This document shows, in pieces, positions 1 to 12,091 of a stretch of 64,000 nucleotides of DNA. Position 1 is the stretch's first letter, and every line of letters begins with the position of its first letter. The stretch covers positions 1 through 64,000 of the forward strand of contig NW_027458575.1 in NCBI RefSeq assembly GCF_050624435.1. The letters run 5' to 3'. Below the pieces are notes generated by a model. The model worked only from the letters and a program-made list of their open reading frames with translations, ran no database searches and was not told the DNA's origin. The position numbers and the translations under genes were made by a program. The DNA comes from Tenrec ecaudatus (taxonomy: Eukaryota; Chordata; Mammalia; Afrosoricida; Tenrecidae).

Positions 1-335
1 GGAGGTTTGCATACAGATGCTTAATGATGCCCTTTCCTGCTGCTTTGTTACTCTGATCCAAGTGTGTATGCTTCACTTTCAGCCTGACCATTTGAATATG
101 GAGGATGTTCTTGTCATTGTCTCTGGTGACTGCAATTCAACCATGCATCAAGTGTATATAGGATTTAGTACCAGTAACTGAGAGACACTGCAAGCCCTCC
201 CCTGGCACTGGCCAATGACGCTCATGTCAAAATTGTTGGTGGTGAATGCGGAGACAGGTCAACAGAGTCTGAGAGAGGCCCTTGCCTGCCTCATGTCTCA
301 CTCAGACTCTACCAGCTGCATTTTGCCCTAGACAT
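1..335 (-). pseudogene. IGHV3-like variable gene relic
   Basis: Read on the minus strand, the segment aligns by eye with an IGHV3-family V exon. It runs from an acceptor AG at about 336, through a degenerate FR1 (reads like MQLVESE then a stop), a CDR1/FR2 start reading NNFDMS, and an FR3 matching RDNDKN followed by HIQM. FR1 carries stop codons and the FR2 and FR3 ends are eroded; the second-Cys region is not recognisable. The RSS would lie beyond the left edge of the window. No convincing leader was found upstream. Family assignment is from known IGHV3 framework sequence; it is clearly non-functional. Confidence 0.7.
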
Positions 336-1021
336 CTGCAAACGTAAAGACATCCTGCCCAGGAACCCAGCCTCATATCCATTGTTTATCATATTGTTTT
401 CATTACTGTGATTGAAACAAGGGAATCTCAGGCCAGCAAACTCCACTGTTAGTTGAGTATAATCATAGCTGTTTGGTGAATGCAGGGACCTGGGCAGCCC
501 ATGCCTGTGACCTCTCTCCTAGAGTGGAGGGTTGTCCTAGGTTGGTTTTCATCAGCAGAGTAATGTGCCCTCTTGTGTATCCACCTATTAGAATGATAAC
601 TGAGGGGCAGATACACTGTCCTGAGGAAAGTAGTGGGCAATTATAATATTTGGAAAAATATATGATTTCCTATTATACAAGTTACTGGTGAAACCTCATA
701 GAGACTAAGAGGAACATGGGAATCATAAGGATTCATAAGGATTTTACCAGAATATAATCCCCCTCGTCCATAAGATATAAATGCCTAAGTATACAAGCAA
801 ATGACACTAAAACAGGAAATTATGGCTACAGGTGGTAACCTATTTTATATATATATATATATATGATAGAGAGAGACAGACAGAGACAGAGGGAGACAGA
901 GAGTGAGAGAGAGAGATAGAGAAGCTATTTCCTAGAAGGGGTCAGCCATTTTTCCTGGGTCCATGATTGCCCCTGAGGGCATGCTTGCAAGACCACACCT
1001 CAGAAATAGGTTCAAAATGCC
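336..1021. other. Intergenic, simple repeats only
   Basis: No gene recognised. A TA-rich run followed by GA/GACA-rich simple sequence lies at about 844-922. The rest looks like unassigned locus DNA. Confidence 0.5.
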
Positions 1022-2605
1022 CCTTTAAGATGCATATATTATAGGTTTAGTATTAAGGTAGCAAGTGGAAATTGGGTCTCCACTCAAGTACTCCCTCAAT
1101 ACAACAATACTTTGTTCTATTACACTGGCATTCTATGATGCTCACCTTCCCGACACAATCACTGATTCCTGACACAATCACTGAAGACAAAGCGGGTGAA
1201 TAAGCAAAATTGGTGAAGAAAGCTGATGTTGCCCGGCTATCAAAAGATCCAGCATCAGGGGTCTTAAAGGCTTGAAGGTAGACAAGTGGCCATCTGGCTC
1301 AGAAGCAACAAAGTCCACATGAAAGAAGCACATAAGCCTGTGCAATCATGAGGTGTTGAAGGGATCAGTTATCAGGCTTCAAAGAATATAAAAATCATAC
1401 AATGTGTGCTCACCTACCTGATAGGATCACTGAAGACAAATAGGTGCATAAGGAAATGTGGCGAAGAAAGCTGATGGTGCCCGGTTATCAAAAGATATAG
1501 CGTCTGGGTTCGTAAAGGCTTAAAGGTAAACAAGCGACCATCTAGCTCAGAAGCAACAAAGCACACATGGAAGAAGTGCACCAGCCTGTGCTATCATAAG
1601 GTATAGAAGGGATCAGTTATCAGGCATCATAAGAACAAAATCATATCATTGAGAATGAGGGGAAATGCAGAGTGGAGACCCAAAGCCCTTCTGTAGGTAA
1701 TTGGACATCCCCTTATAGAAGGGTCACGGGGAGGAGACAAGCCAGTCAGGGTGCAGTGTAGCAAAGATAAAACATAAAACTTTCCTCTAGTTCCTAAATG
1801 CTTCTTCTGACCACCATCATGATCCCAATTTTACCTTACAAATCTGGCTAGAACAGAGGATATACACTGGTACAGAGAGGAACTGAAACACAGGGAATCC
1901 AAGGCAAATGATCCCTTTAGGACCAGTGGTGAGAGTGACGATATCAGGATGGTGGAGACAGGGTGGGGTGGAAAGGAGGAACCGATTACAAGGATCTACA
2001 TACAACCTCCTCCTTGGGAGATGGACAACAGAAAATTGGGTGAAGAGAGACATCAGACAGTGTAAGATATGACAAAATAATAATTTATGAATTATCAAGG
2101 GTTTATGTGGGAGTGGGGAGCGGTGAGGGAGGGGAAAATGAGCTGATGCCAGGGGTTTAAGTGGAGAGCAAATGTTTTGAGAATTTTGAGGGCAATGAAT
2201 GTACAAATGTGCTTTAAACAATTGATGTATGTATGGATTTTGTTAAAAGTTGTATGAGCAGCTAAAAAGTGGGTTGGAAAGTAGGAAGGGAGACATCAGA
2301 CAGTGTAAGATATGACAAAATAATAATATATAAATTATCAAGGGCTCATGAAGGAGGGGGGAGCAGTGAGGGAGGGGAAAAAAGAGGACTTGATGCAAAG
2401 GGCTTAAGTGGAGAGCAAATGCCTTGAAAATGATTAGGGAAAAGCATGTACAGATGTGCTTTATACAATTGATGTATAAATATGTATGGATTGTGATAAG
2501 AGTTCTATGAGTCCCTAATAAAATGTTAAAAATGATTTTAAAAAGATGGGGAAAAAGAGTTGTATTAGCCCTTAATAAAGTGATTTAAAAACAAACAATA
2601 AAACA
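1022..2605 (+). mobile_element. L1 3'UTR fragment, plus strand
   Basis: This copy of the window's main dispersed repeat contains the hallmark blocks (the ctatcaaaaga box, the agctcagaagcaacaaag box) twice, then a G-rich block. It ends in cctaataaaatg-type tails and A-runs at about 2515-2600. The tail block is duplicated: a first degenerate end at about 2245-2270 is followed by a second pass of the terminal 300 bases. It is assigned to L1 because the minus-strand copy at 28425-31781 joins the same sequence to L1 ORF2. Confidence 0.75.
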
Positions 2606-3922
2606 CACTAAGCACAAGGAAAGATATAACATGTTGCCAAAAGGGATCTTGCTGAGAAAAAGACAGGGGCTGCATGAAAGTAAAGGGGGTCTGCTTTCCT
2701 TGGATCAGCAAGAACTGCACCAGAAGATTCCCCAAGGTAAGCTCCTGAAAAATAGTGATGAGCCAAGTTTACAGTTTTAGAAAAGTATACCAATAAGTAC
2801 ATGTGCAGGATATGGATATGAAACATTTCACAGGGATTAGCATGAATCTGGATTAGGACAGGGCTATAATTCTTAATAAATTATGGCTCCCTGTACTTCT
2901 TGATTCCACATCTCTATTTAGTCTGGTGATGTATCTATGTTGGCTTTTGGTTCCTTGAACAAAGTCCTTCTGTTCCATGTGACTTGTGACCTGAAGGTTG
3001 GGGATGTCTTTTGTGGACATGTTTGCCTCGCCAGATTTAGTCAAAACTGATACTCATTTGGTGTACTAGAAAATTTTTTCTGGGATAAATTCACTTAACA
3101 GATACAGGTTATCAGGCAGGAAAATGTGGAATAATTATGAGCAATAAAAGAGGCACTACAATATCTGTGGAAACATCTCATATCTAAGGGGAATTTTCAT
3201 GGACAGGCTGTGGAATTTACATTGTGACACAACATTAAGCAGGTTGGGCAATAATCTCAAACAGAATGTCCAATGCTCATAATGATTCTTATAGTGTATT
3301 CTGATTCTCCTTAGCTACTATGTTATGTTCACAACAAATATAATCTTGCCACAGAAGATTAGTTATCAAAGATAACTTTTTTTCCCAGAAATGGTAAATT
3401 TACTGTCATATACTGTTTGTTTCCTTTCTGTCTTTTTTTTAAAGGAATTTAGAAGTAATTGGTTGACATCAATGGTCAAGAAATGTACATATGATTTCCT
3501 TTTCTGGTCCTCCTTCCAAAGACCAAATGAGAGCTTCAGTGAAAGTTAAAGAGTTTACTGAAGGGGAAAAAAACAATGCAGGAATGGCCAATAATAATTG
3601 TAATGATTCACAAAGAACATTTTCAGAGTTTAAATGCAGAAGGATCCTGGAAATTAAAAGAAAATTCCAATCCCTTGATCTTTAATATATTGGCTGAAGT
3701 GGCCAAGGCAATATCAAGGCCAATATAAAAGACTCAGTCATGTAATATTTTTGGAATGTGTTTTGCTTTGACTTTAGCTATTGGGAGAGAGAGTGAATGC
3801 TCTTCCTGGCAGCTTGTTGTTAGAGGAGCTGGGAGGAAGGAGGGTGCTTAGAGTCTTCATGAAGTATGCTGACTTTAAAAAGTCAGCTCAAAATACAGAG
3901 TAGAATTTAAACTTTTAGTCTC

Positions 3923-3924
<2 letters not shown>
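2606..3924. other. Unassigned intergenic DNA
   Basis: No gene or repeat recognised with confidence. Short ORFs lack family resemblance. Confidence 0.4.

Positions 3925-3973
<49 letters not shown>
3925..3973. repeat. (CA)n microsatellite
   Basis: About 24 uninterrupted CA units. The run abuts the 3' end of the minus-strand L1 fragment that follows, the usual place for expansion at a LINE insertion end. Confidence 0.95.
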
Positions 3974-3974
<1 letters not shown>

Positions 3975-3975
<1 letters not shown>

Positions 3976-5713
3976 TTTCATCATTTTATTGGAGGCACAG
4001 GGAGCTCTTCTCACAATCCATACATTCATTCATTGTGTTGAGCACATTTGTACATTTGTTACCATGATCATTCTCAAAACATTTTCTTTCTCCTGGAGCC
4101 CTTGGTATCAGCTCATCATTTTTCCCCTCCCTCCCTGTTCTACCCTCCCTCATAAACCCTTGATAATTAATAATTTTTTTATTTTGTCATATCTTACACT
4201 GTCCAATGTCTCCCTTCACACACTTTTTGGTTGTCCATCCCAGGGATGAGGTTATATGTAGGTCCTTGTAATCGATTCCCCCTTTCCACCCCACCCTCCT
4301 TCCACCCTCATGGTATTGCCACTCTCAGCAATGGTCCTGAAGCGATCATCTGTCCTTCATTCCCTGTGTTTCTAGTTCCTATCTGTATCAGTGTACATCC
4401 TCTGGTCTAGCCAGATTTGTAAGGTATATTTGGGATCATGATAGTCGGAGAGGAGCAGGGGAGGGTGAGGAAGCATTTAGGAACCAATAGAAAGTTGTAT
4501 GTTTCATCATTGCTACACCGTACCCTGACAGGCTCGTCTCATCTTTGGGACCCTTCTGTAAGGGAATGTCCAGTTGCCTAGAGATGGTTCTTGGGGCCCT
4601 AATCTGCATTCCCCCCCATTCACAATGAATTGATTTTGTGTTCTTTTATGCCTGGTACCTTATACGTTTGACACATCCTCATCCCACAGGCTGGGGTGTG
4701 TCTTCCATGTGGGCTTTGTTGCTTCTGAGCTAGATGGTCTCTTGTTTACCTCCAAACTTTTAAGACCCCAAATGCTATATCTTTTGTAAGCCAGGCACCA
4801 TCAGCTTTCTTCACCAATTTTGCTTTTGCACCCATTTGTCTTCAGTGATCATGTCAGGAAGGCGAGCACACAATACTATGATATTTTGTTCTTTGATGTC
4901 TGATACATGATCCCTTCGATCACACAGGTTGGTGTGTTTCTTCATTTTGGGCTTTGTTGCTTCTGAGCTAAATGGCTGCTAGTTTACCTTCATGCCTTAA
5001 GACCCCAAACGCTATATCTTTTGTTAGCCAAGCACCATCAGCTTTCTGCACCACATTTTCTTACACACCCATTTGCCTTCAGCGATCATATCAGGAAGGT
5101 GAGCATACAATAAAAAGGGTATTTTTGGTTCTTTGATGCCTGATAACTTATCCCTTTGGCACCTCGTGATCACACAAGCTAACGTGTTACTTTCACGTGG
5201 GCGTTGTTGCTTCTGAGCTAGATGGCCGCTTGTTTACCTTCAAGTCTTTAAGAGCCTAAAAACTTTGTCTTTAGATAGCCATCAGCTTTTTCCTCCACAT
5301 TTGCTTATGCATCTGCGTTGTCTTCAGCAACAGTTTCAGGAAGTTGAGCATCAGGCAATGTCAGTTTAACAGAACAAAGTATTCTTTCATTTAGGAAGTA
5401 TTTGAGTGGAGGCCTAATGTTGATCTGCTACCTTAGTAACAAACCTACAAATATATACACATAGATCTATTTCCCCATCGTCATATAAAAATACATGTAC
5501 ATATGTACATGCCTTTATTTAGACCCCTATATATGTGTTTTGCCTCCTATTTATGGCCTCTATTTCCTTTTACTTTCCTCTTGTCCCACTGTAATACTCA
5601 GCTTTCATTTGGGTTTCAGTAATTCCTCTCGGAACTACGTTACCTGTGATCAAACCCTACCAAGCCTCCTACACTCCCTTCACCATCGATCTGGATCACT
5701 TGTTGTTCCCTTG
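3975..5713 (-). mobile_element. L1 3'UTR fragment, minus strand
   Basis: The plus strand starts with the tttattgg side (complement of the terminal poly(A)/AATAAA end). It then shows the pyrimidine-rich block and three passes of the hallmark box (gctttgttgcttctgagcta and variants), so the element is transcribed leftwards. It ends at about 5713, where similarity to the other copies stops (5' truncation). Confidence 0.75.
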
Positions 5714-6123
5714 AATAAAATATATTTTTATTCTTAAACATTCTCTACTTGTGATATAAATTTGCACTAACTTTCAGAAACAAATAGCATTTATGCAAAA
5801 GTACACTTTCTGAGAAATAGTCACACTTCTGAAATTAAATGTCAAGTTAAAAACAAATAAATTTGTTTCACCTTCATCACAATACTAGCAATTTAGAAAG
5901 TCATTAATTTTCAGACAGCAGAAGATGGAAAGTTGTTAATAGACACCACACTGTGCAGTAAATAACATACAATGACTCTGGTGCCAACAGGAACCCAGTG
6001 GGACTGCCTGATCACCCCACACACTCAGCCCCTGGACTCACACATTTTCCACTATCAACAGGGCATACACTTGCCACTTTCATATCACTTATTTTGTGGA
6101 CTATCTTTGTATTTTCCTTTGTG
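5714..6123. other. Unassigned intergenic DNA
   Basis: A-rich sequence between two minus-strand L1 3'UTR fragments. Nothing recognisable. Confidence 0.4.
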
Positions 6124-8318
6124 TAAAGTTGTATGTTTCATCATTTCTACCCTGCAACCTGACTGACTCATCTCTTCCCGTGACCATTCAGTAAGGGGAT
6201 GTCCAGTTCCCTACAGATGGGCTTTGGGTCTCCAACTCTGCACTCACCCTTATTTACAATGATAAGAATTTTTGTTCCTTGATACTTGACACCCAAGCCA
6301 TTCAACACCTCGTGGTCACGTGGGCTGGTGTGCTTCTTCCATTTGGACTTTGTGCTTCTGAGGTAGATGGCCGCTTATTTATCTTCAAAACTTTAAAATC
6401 ACAGACACTATATCTTTTGATAGCTGGGTACCATCAGCTTTCTTCACCACATTTGCTCATGCATGCATTTGTCTTCAGCGATCATATCAGGAAGGTGGGC
6501 ACACACTGATATGATTTTTTGTAGTTTGATGTCTGATACCTGGTTCCTTGTACACCTCGTGGTCATAAAGGCTGGTGTGCTTCTTTTATGTGGGCTTTGA
6601 TGCTTCTGAGCTAGATGACAGCTTGTTTACCTTCAAGCCTTTAAGATCTCAGATGCTGTATCTTTTGATAGCCAGGCACAATCTGCTTTCTTCACCACAT
6701 TTGTTTATGCACACAGTAATCTTCAGTGATCATATAGGGAACGTGGGCACCCTCTGATATGATTTTTTGTTCTTTGCTGTCTGATAACTCGTCCCTTCAA
6801 CACCTCCTGGTCACACAGGCTTCCATGTGGGCTTTGATGCTTCTGCACTAGATGGCTGCTTGTTTATCTTCAAGCTTTTAAGACCTCAAATAATATATCT
6901 TCTGATAGCTGGGTACCATCAGCTTTCTTCAGAACATTTGCTTTTGCACACATTTGTCTTCAGTGATCGTGTTGGGAAGGTGTGCATCCTGGAATGCCAA
7001 TTTAATAGAACAAAGTGTTCTTGCATTGAGTAAGTGCTTGAGTGGAGGCCCAATGTCCATCTGCTACCTTAATACTAAACATATAAATATATGCACATAG
7101 AGCTATTTCCCCATCATATATAAAATATTTACATATGTACATGCCTGTATTTAGACCTCTATAAATACCCTTTGTCTCCTAGTTCTTTCCTCTATTTCCT
7201 TTTCCTTTCCTCTTGTCCCACTATCATTCTCAGTCTTCATTCTGGTTTCAGTAATTTCTCTTGGTTACATTCCCCTTACCAGGCCTCTCACACCCCCACG
7301 TCACCAATTTTGAATCACTTGTTGCTCCCTTGTCCCTGGGTTGTGCAACATCACCTTCTTGCCCCAGCTTCCCTCTCTCCCATGTTCTCCTGGAACCATA
7401 GGTCCCGTTGTTTTCTCCTCCAGACTGTTCATCCTGCCTATCTTACGTAGATAGATCTGCAGAGATAATAATATGCACCCAAAAAAAAACATGGCATAGC
7501 AAGACAAAGTGACAAAAGATAACAGAATGATGGCAACAAAAAAGAAAACCAATGACTCAAAAAAGAGTAAATTAATTAAAACAAAAAGAAAAAAGAAAGA
7601 AAAACCTGTAAATAGATCAAGATCTGATTTTTGACATGTAGGCATTTCCTTCAATTGAGTCAAATGGGGTGCCATGCTCTGGCCTCAAATCTATCCTTTG
7701 CACCTCCTTGGGAGCTCCCTGATCTGCTCACCCTATTACTCTGCCACATGCCTTAAGTGTTTAGCCTCGGTGTCATGGGGTCAGTAAAAGTCAATCCTGA
7801 CACTGAGTCTCCAGTGTTGTCCCCTGTAGGTCCATGGAGCCATGAGGGACATAGTGTTTCAAAGTAGGGCTGGCCATATGGTTCACTCTGTGCATTGGCT
7901 GTTTGGATCAGGGATATCATCCTCCAGGCTGGGTGTGCCAGGTTGTCCTCCACTCTCTCTTCCTCCCCATTCATTTGCTCCCGTGTACTCTGATCGGACA
8001 TGTCCCTCTCCCCTAGCTGCAGCCTTAGTGCCGTGCTCTAAAGTAAATTCTTCTGGGTAGGAGATGCAGTTGTCCATGTAGCTGGTATTGGGACAGAGCC
8101 CTCAGGGCCCTCTCCTGGCTCCCCACTCCATGCCATCAGGGTGAATTGACATCCAAGAACACTGGATTTGAGTCTCATCCCTCTTTCCCTGTGGAGAAAT
8201 AAAAATAGACTCCCCTTGGGTGGGTCTGTGCCCTATTCCCCCACCACACATCTCTTTTTTTCCCTTTCTTCCTGACCCCTCCTTGTTAGTTGGCTACCAT
8301 ATGTACCCCTGGATTGGA
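6124..8318 (-). mobile_element. L1 3'UTR fragment, minus strand, long
   Basis: This is a long copy of the L1 3'UTR repeat, with four passes of the hallmark gctttg-ttctgagctagatgg box. It also holds the distal part (through the tgtgccctattcccc and gttggctaccatatg blocks) that the copy at 28.4-31.8 kb shows next to ORF2. The terminal 3' part is missing. Its right edge coincides with the left edge of the inverted V-gene duplication arm, so the insertion marks or obscures that breakpoint. Confidence 0.75.
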
Positions 8319-8588
8319 AGACCAGCCACTTCTATGCAAATACTTTTTACAGAGGTAGTTCAAGCCTGTCCTATAAGGTCACTTTAGGTAGAAAATCAAC
8401 TTGTTGTCAGTGAGAGAGTCTTGTTACAATTTAGGAGACACTAGTACACGCCTGCAATTGTAAATAGAGTTTCCCCTGAATCTCTTTGAGTACGGTGGGA
8501 ACAAAACCAACTCAAGACACAGCAGAAAGCCCCACCTGTGCTCAGCAATGTACCTACTCCTGCATCCTGGTCTTGTTGTTTGTCTGGA

Positions 8589-8602
8589 GTGCTCCTTGCT
8601 GG
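8589..8602 (-). promoter_or_regulatory. Decayed CTCF-like motif
   Basis: The reverse complement reads CCAGCAAGGAGCAC, the counterpart of the intact CCAGCAGGGGGCGC at 49851 in the other arm. It has several substitutions in the G-rich core. Position is downstream of the IGHV4/2-like relic in that gene's direction. Probably non-binding; inference only. Confidence 0.35.
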
Positions 8603-8663
8603 TCGGAAAGCCCCATGCAGTCCATCCCCAGAGCTGTCCTGTAAGGGCCACACTGACTGCCCT

Positions 8664-8840
8664 GTCTGTGTCCACCTGCACGGAAATAGATGAGTCCTCA
8701 GTGCTCACAGAGGTCAGGGGCAGGTAGAAATGTTTCTTGCAGGGTCAAGGTCAGCACTGCACTGACCAAAAGTAGAGATCCCTGTACACCATGGTCTCTC
8801 TCTGGGTGTTGCCTGAATCTAATCAACTCAAAATGCTCTC
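8664..8840 (-). pseudogene. IGHV4/2-like V relic (left arm)
   Basis: On the minus strand an FR2-like stretch (ATTCAGGCAACACCCAGAG, compare IRQHPG of IGHV4) is followed by FR3-like sequence ending in a ctgaggac-type block. A CACAGAC heptamer-like sequence sits at 8664-8670. The frame is broken and the second-Cys codon is not preserved. It lies downstream of the IGHV5-like gene, exactly as the copy at 49.6 kb does, so the pair was duplicated together. Confidence 0.6.
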
Positions 8841-9541
8841 TCCCTGACACTGACCCCATGGTAGGACCAGCATCTTCAGAAGAAAGAGGGGAAGGAAGGA
8901 GGCAAACATTTCTGAACCAAGTACATCCTGACTCAGCAGACTCGAGTCTCCTTCTGGGGAGGTCATTTTTAACCCGGAAACTATACCAAGTATTTCCCTA
9001 TGAGTGTAATTGACTGATATAAGGTCTGGGATCCATGAGCAGTTTGTTAATGTCACAGCGCCAGTGCTCCACCAGGAGAGTTTTATAAAGCTCTCTCCAA
9101 ATTAATTTGAATCAAGTTATAAGGCAAACAGATGAACACATGAGGTGGTTGAGGCTACTTATCAGGAAGAATTTCTAATAATACTGGGAATGGTTGGTGA
9201 GAAAAAGGCCAAGAAATATGAGCTGAGGTCTTTCTTTCCTATAAGACAATGCACCTGCTCGTTCTTCAAGGGCAGCAAATGCTGAACTCTGAGAATTTCA
9301 AACAAAACTTTATCTCATCGGCTCTATAGCACTGCTGTCACAGACTGGGCTGCTCCAGGGGAATCCAATCCAATAAAAGGCATCAGTGCTCCCCATGTGG
9401 GGAGATGCCTCCCTCTCATGTCAGTGGCTTGTGAGATGATCTCATGTTCTCAGTCTCTAGGAGACAGCAGACAGCTTTTCCTCTTCTGTTGAACTGATAG
9501 GTACCTCTGAGACTCCTGCTCTGCAGCTGCATCAGGCTGAG

Positions 9542-9580
9542 GGTTTCTGCCCCTCTCAGGAAGTGGTTTCTCTCACTGTG
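9542..9580 (-). promoter_or_regulatory. V recombination signal sequence (23-RSS)
   Basis: On the minus strand, directly after the V exon: heptamer CACAGTG (9574-9580, consensus), a 23-bp spacer, and nonamer GCAGAAACC (9542-9550; consensus ACACAAACC, two differences). The 23-bp spacer is the type used by IGHV segments and would pair with a 12-RSS D segment. Confidence 0.9.
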
Positions 9581-10014
9581 TGTCTTGCACAGTAATACAT
9601 GGCCGTGTCTGAGTCCTTCAGGCTGCTCCACTGCAGAGACATGGTGCCGATGGAGTTGTCTGTGCAGATGGTGACTTTTCCTTGGAAGGATGAGTTGTAC
9701 CTGGTGTCAGCGTCACTAGGAACAATCCTTCCTATCCATTCTAAGCTTATTCCAGGTGTCTGCCTAATCCAGTGAAAATAGTAGCTAGTAAAGCTGAACC
9801 CAGATGTCTTACAGGAGATACTCAAAGATTCTCCGGGTCTCTTCACCTCTGCCCCAGATTGCACCAGCTGTACCTGAGCACAGACACCTTTGGAGGTAGG
9901 ATTCAAAGATCAGAGATTCCCTCTTCACACACACACCCTCCATTCATCTCAAACCCTGTGGTGATCCTGACCTGGGAGAAGAGCAATGAGGAGAGTTAGG
10001 GTGGCAGACCCCAT
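9581..10014 (-). CDS. IGHV: Immunoglobulin heavy variable gene, IGHV5-like, two exons
   Basis: A germline V segment encoding the heavy-chain variable domain before V(D)J joining. Leader exon 10014-9972 starts [14 protein letters not shown], close to the IGHV5 leader; the donor is GT (GTCAGG, not the preferred GTRAGT). The V exon 9887-9581 follows an AAAG acceptor and opens GVCA then [16 protein letters not shown]. First Cys (SISCKTSG), Trp (HWIRQ) and second Cys (MYYCAR) are all present, with no stop. An additional Cys sits early in FR3 (VTICTDN), where family members, including the copy at 48.7 kb, have Ser. A 23-RSS follows immediately. Upstream, an octamer-like ATGCGAAG (10118-10125) is degenerate. 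It is transcribed opposite to the V genes at 45-63 kb. It is potentially functional, but promoter strength and the weak donor leave doubt. Confidence 0.9.
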
Positions 10015-10117
10015 TTTGCAAGGGGGATGGAAAGGAATCACACTGTGGTCTCCAGCTGGGTGATGAAGGAGCTTCCCCTGTGGAGGTAACCTGTGGGTCT
10101 AAAATGGATGTCTTCCA

Positions 10118-10125
10118 CTTCGCAT
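10118..10125 (-). promoter_or_regulatory. Degenerate octamer of V promoter
   Basis: ATGCGAAG on the minus strand, about 105 bp upstream of the leader ATG. The right-arm copy has ATGCAAAG at the equivalent site. The Ig promoter octamer is ATGCAAAT, so two positions differ here. Confidence 0.45.
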
Positions 10126-11283
10126 ATTTCTGCCCTGCCCTCCATGTCAGACTCCTCCAGCCTCTTAAACCTGGACACCCAATGCAGGGGAGGTGTGGGT
10201 CTTGAGACTGTTGAGTGGGACAAAACCTGATCCTAATAATATAACACAACACACACACAAAGACACAAACACACAGGCATTGGCACCTTAACCCCGGACA
10301 GTATTGAACTGTGCCTCTCCACTCAGTGCATCTCTCAGTCCACACTCAGGGGAGAGTGGTTTGAAACCTGGTGTGAGGCTGCAGCCTGGGGAGTCTGGGC
10401 CCTCACATACAGTCCCTCCTTACTGTCTTTGAGGAATTATGTCCAGGATAGAAAATACCTCTCTCTCCTTAGTGAAGACTGTGAAAAATCTGATCTCCCA
10501 AATGGTCCTTTTCTCAGTAGACTCTCAGGTGTGTCCTAGTGCCCAGTTCTGCCCCGTGCTTCCTGCTGCCTGAGAAGAGGAAACAAATCTCAGGGACTGT
10601 CAACTTTACTCGGAGTGTCATCTGTGCAGATTAAAGCCAAAGATGAGTGTGTCACTCTCTGAATACTCATGGCCAACCTGGCCCTTGTTACCGTCTGTCT
10701 GACAGTGTAGCTCTGTTCAGAAGAGAAGTTAAAAGTATAACATGGGGAATATTTCACCTTCATCAGTTTCATAATCTGTCCTAAATATTTCTCTGATCTA
10801 CTGTCATCTAAACTAAAGAAAACCATCAGTGTGTTAACTCTTTCACTCTGAGGAGGCCGTAGAGTTCCGGGAACATCAAAAACCGCTGATGTAACAGCCC
10901 ACAAAGACAATGTCCTACATCTGGGTTTTAAGAGGAGTGACTAGGGACTTTAAGCCACATGAGGTGCAGCTAATTGTTTCTCCCTTTCCAGAGTGATGAT
11001 CATTGAAAACACATGGAAACCATTCATCCAATGCTGTAATGAATCATGGATATGAGTCTCCTGAACTCTATGACCAGAAGAAAGAGGTGGTGCCTTGCTA
11101 ACAGTACCCACTTCTTTGGAAAAGATAGCATTAGAAGATCTTGGGTAGAGTGGGATAAAAAGTGAAACAATACACACACGCATACACACACACACACACA
11201 CACACAAAGAAAATAAAAATAAAAAGACTACGCTTATTGGTTGGGTAGACTTGTGGAAGTCCTGAGACTATGGCTGTCAGCGT

Positions 11284-12090
11284 CCCTTCAGGTGTGGGAC
11301 TGAACTCACCCCTTGGGAAAACTTCCAGTCAAATAATCCACAAAACTACCAGAGAGCAATAGTCCTGGGCAGATACAATTACCTTAGAATAATCAAACTT
11401 CTGCGATTAAAAGGGCAACATTTATCCAGGGGAAAATTCATAATGTTTGGAAAGAAAAGGTAATTATAACAGGAGTTTGTGAGTATTACAGTCAATGAAA
11501 TGAAACAAGAGTGTATGAAAAGTTGAATGAATATTAATCTTCTCGATACAACTTCATGCAATCCACAAGAAAGTGTAAGGATAAAAATAGAAAATAATAT
11601 TAAAATGTTTCCCTTCAGTTCTCCTCTGATAGGGAGAGAACACCTCAGGTTGTGGTTTATGCACTCGGGGTCTCCCAAGAAGAAAACAAGGACCCAGAGA
11701 AGATGTCCTAATTCCATGTTCATTCTCCTCCCTCTGCTCTCTGGAGTTGATGGTTATGCTAGAAACATCTAAATCTCAGTTCTCAGAGACAGGAAGAGGA
11801 CTAAAAACCATGACACAGGGGAAAATGGGGTGGGGGTGGCCAAATGCTGCTAGGAAACGTGTATCTTGCTCCCCATGCACTGAGTCTTGAATCTGGGTCA
11901 TGCGCCTCTTTGTCCTCAGACCCTGTGCAATGCATCCCAATCTTCCCTTCATGGTGTTTACAATCTGATCTCACATAGCTTCCCTGACCTACTTTTATCG
12001 GCATCACCACATGCATTAAATAAATGCTATATTCCTGTTGTGGGGACCCAGGTACTTGACATAATCTCTTGAAGAGGGAGTCATTTTTTT
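11284..12090. other. Unassigned DNA inside the inverted arm
   Basis: Lies between the duplication arm and an L1. A minus-strand ORF start at about 11723 (MELG...LLWVLVFFLG) faintly resembles an IGHV3 leader, but no splice donor, octamer or V exon accompanies it, so it is not called as a gene. Confidence 0.35.
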
Positions 12091-12091
12091 C

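Larger units (their letters stand above)
8319..11283 (-). repeat. Inverted segmental duplication, left arm
   Basis: The reverse complement matches 47357-50125 nearly end to end. It holds the same order of an IGHV5-like gene, a roughly 0.6-0.7 kb spacer and an IGHV4/2-like relic, and the same flanking sequence, including the stretch whose chance ORF reads IHDSLQHWMNGF on both arms. Similarity stops near 11283, matching 47357, and at 8318 where an L1 begins. Indels between arms include loss of about 220 bp just after the V exon in the right arm. Confidence 0.85.

Noticed and set aside
8334-8341. ATGCAAAT as a V promoter octamer
   Set aside because: It lies 3' of the V relic in the wrong orientation; the copy at 50111 is the same, and no leader follows either.
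11379-11723. Orphan IGHV3 leader-like ORF on the minus strand
   Set aside because: Only a hydrophobic MELG-type start; no donor, octamer or V exon follows.
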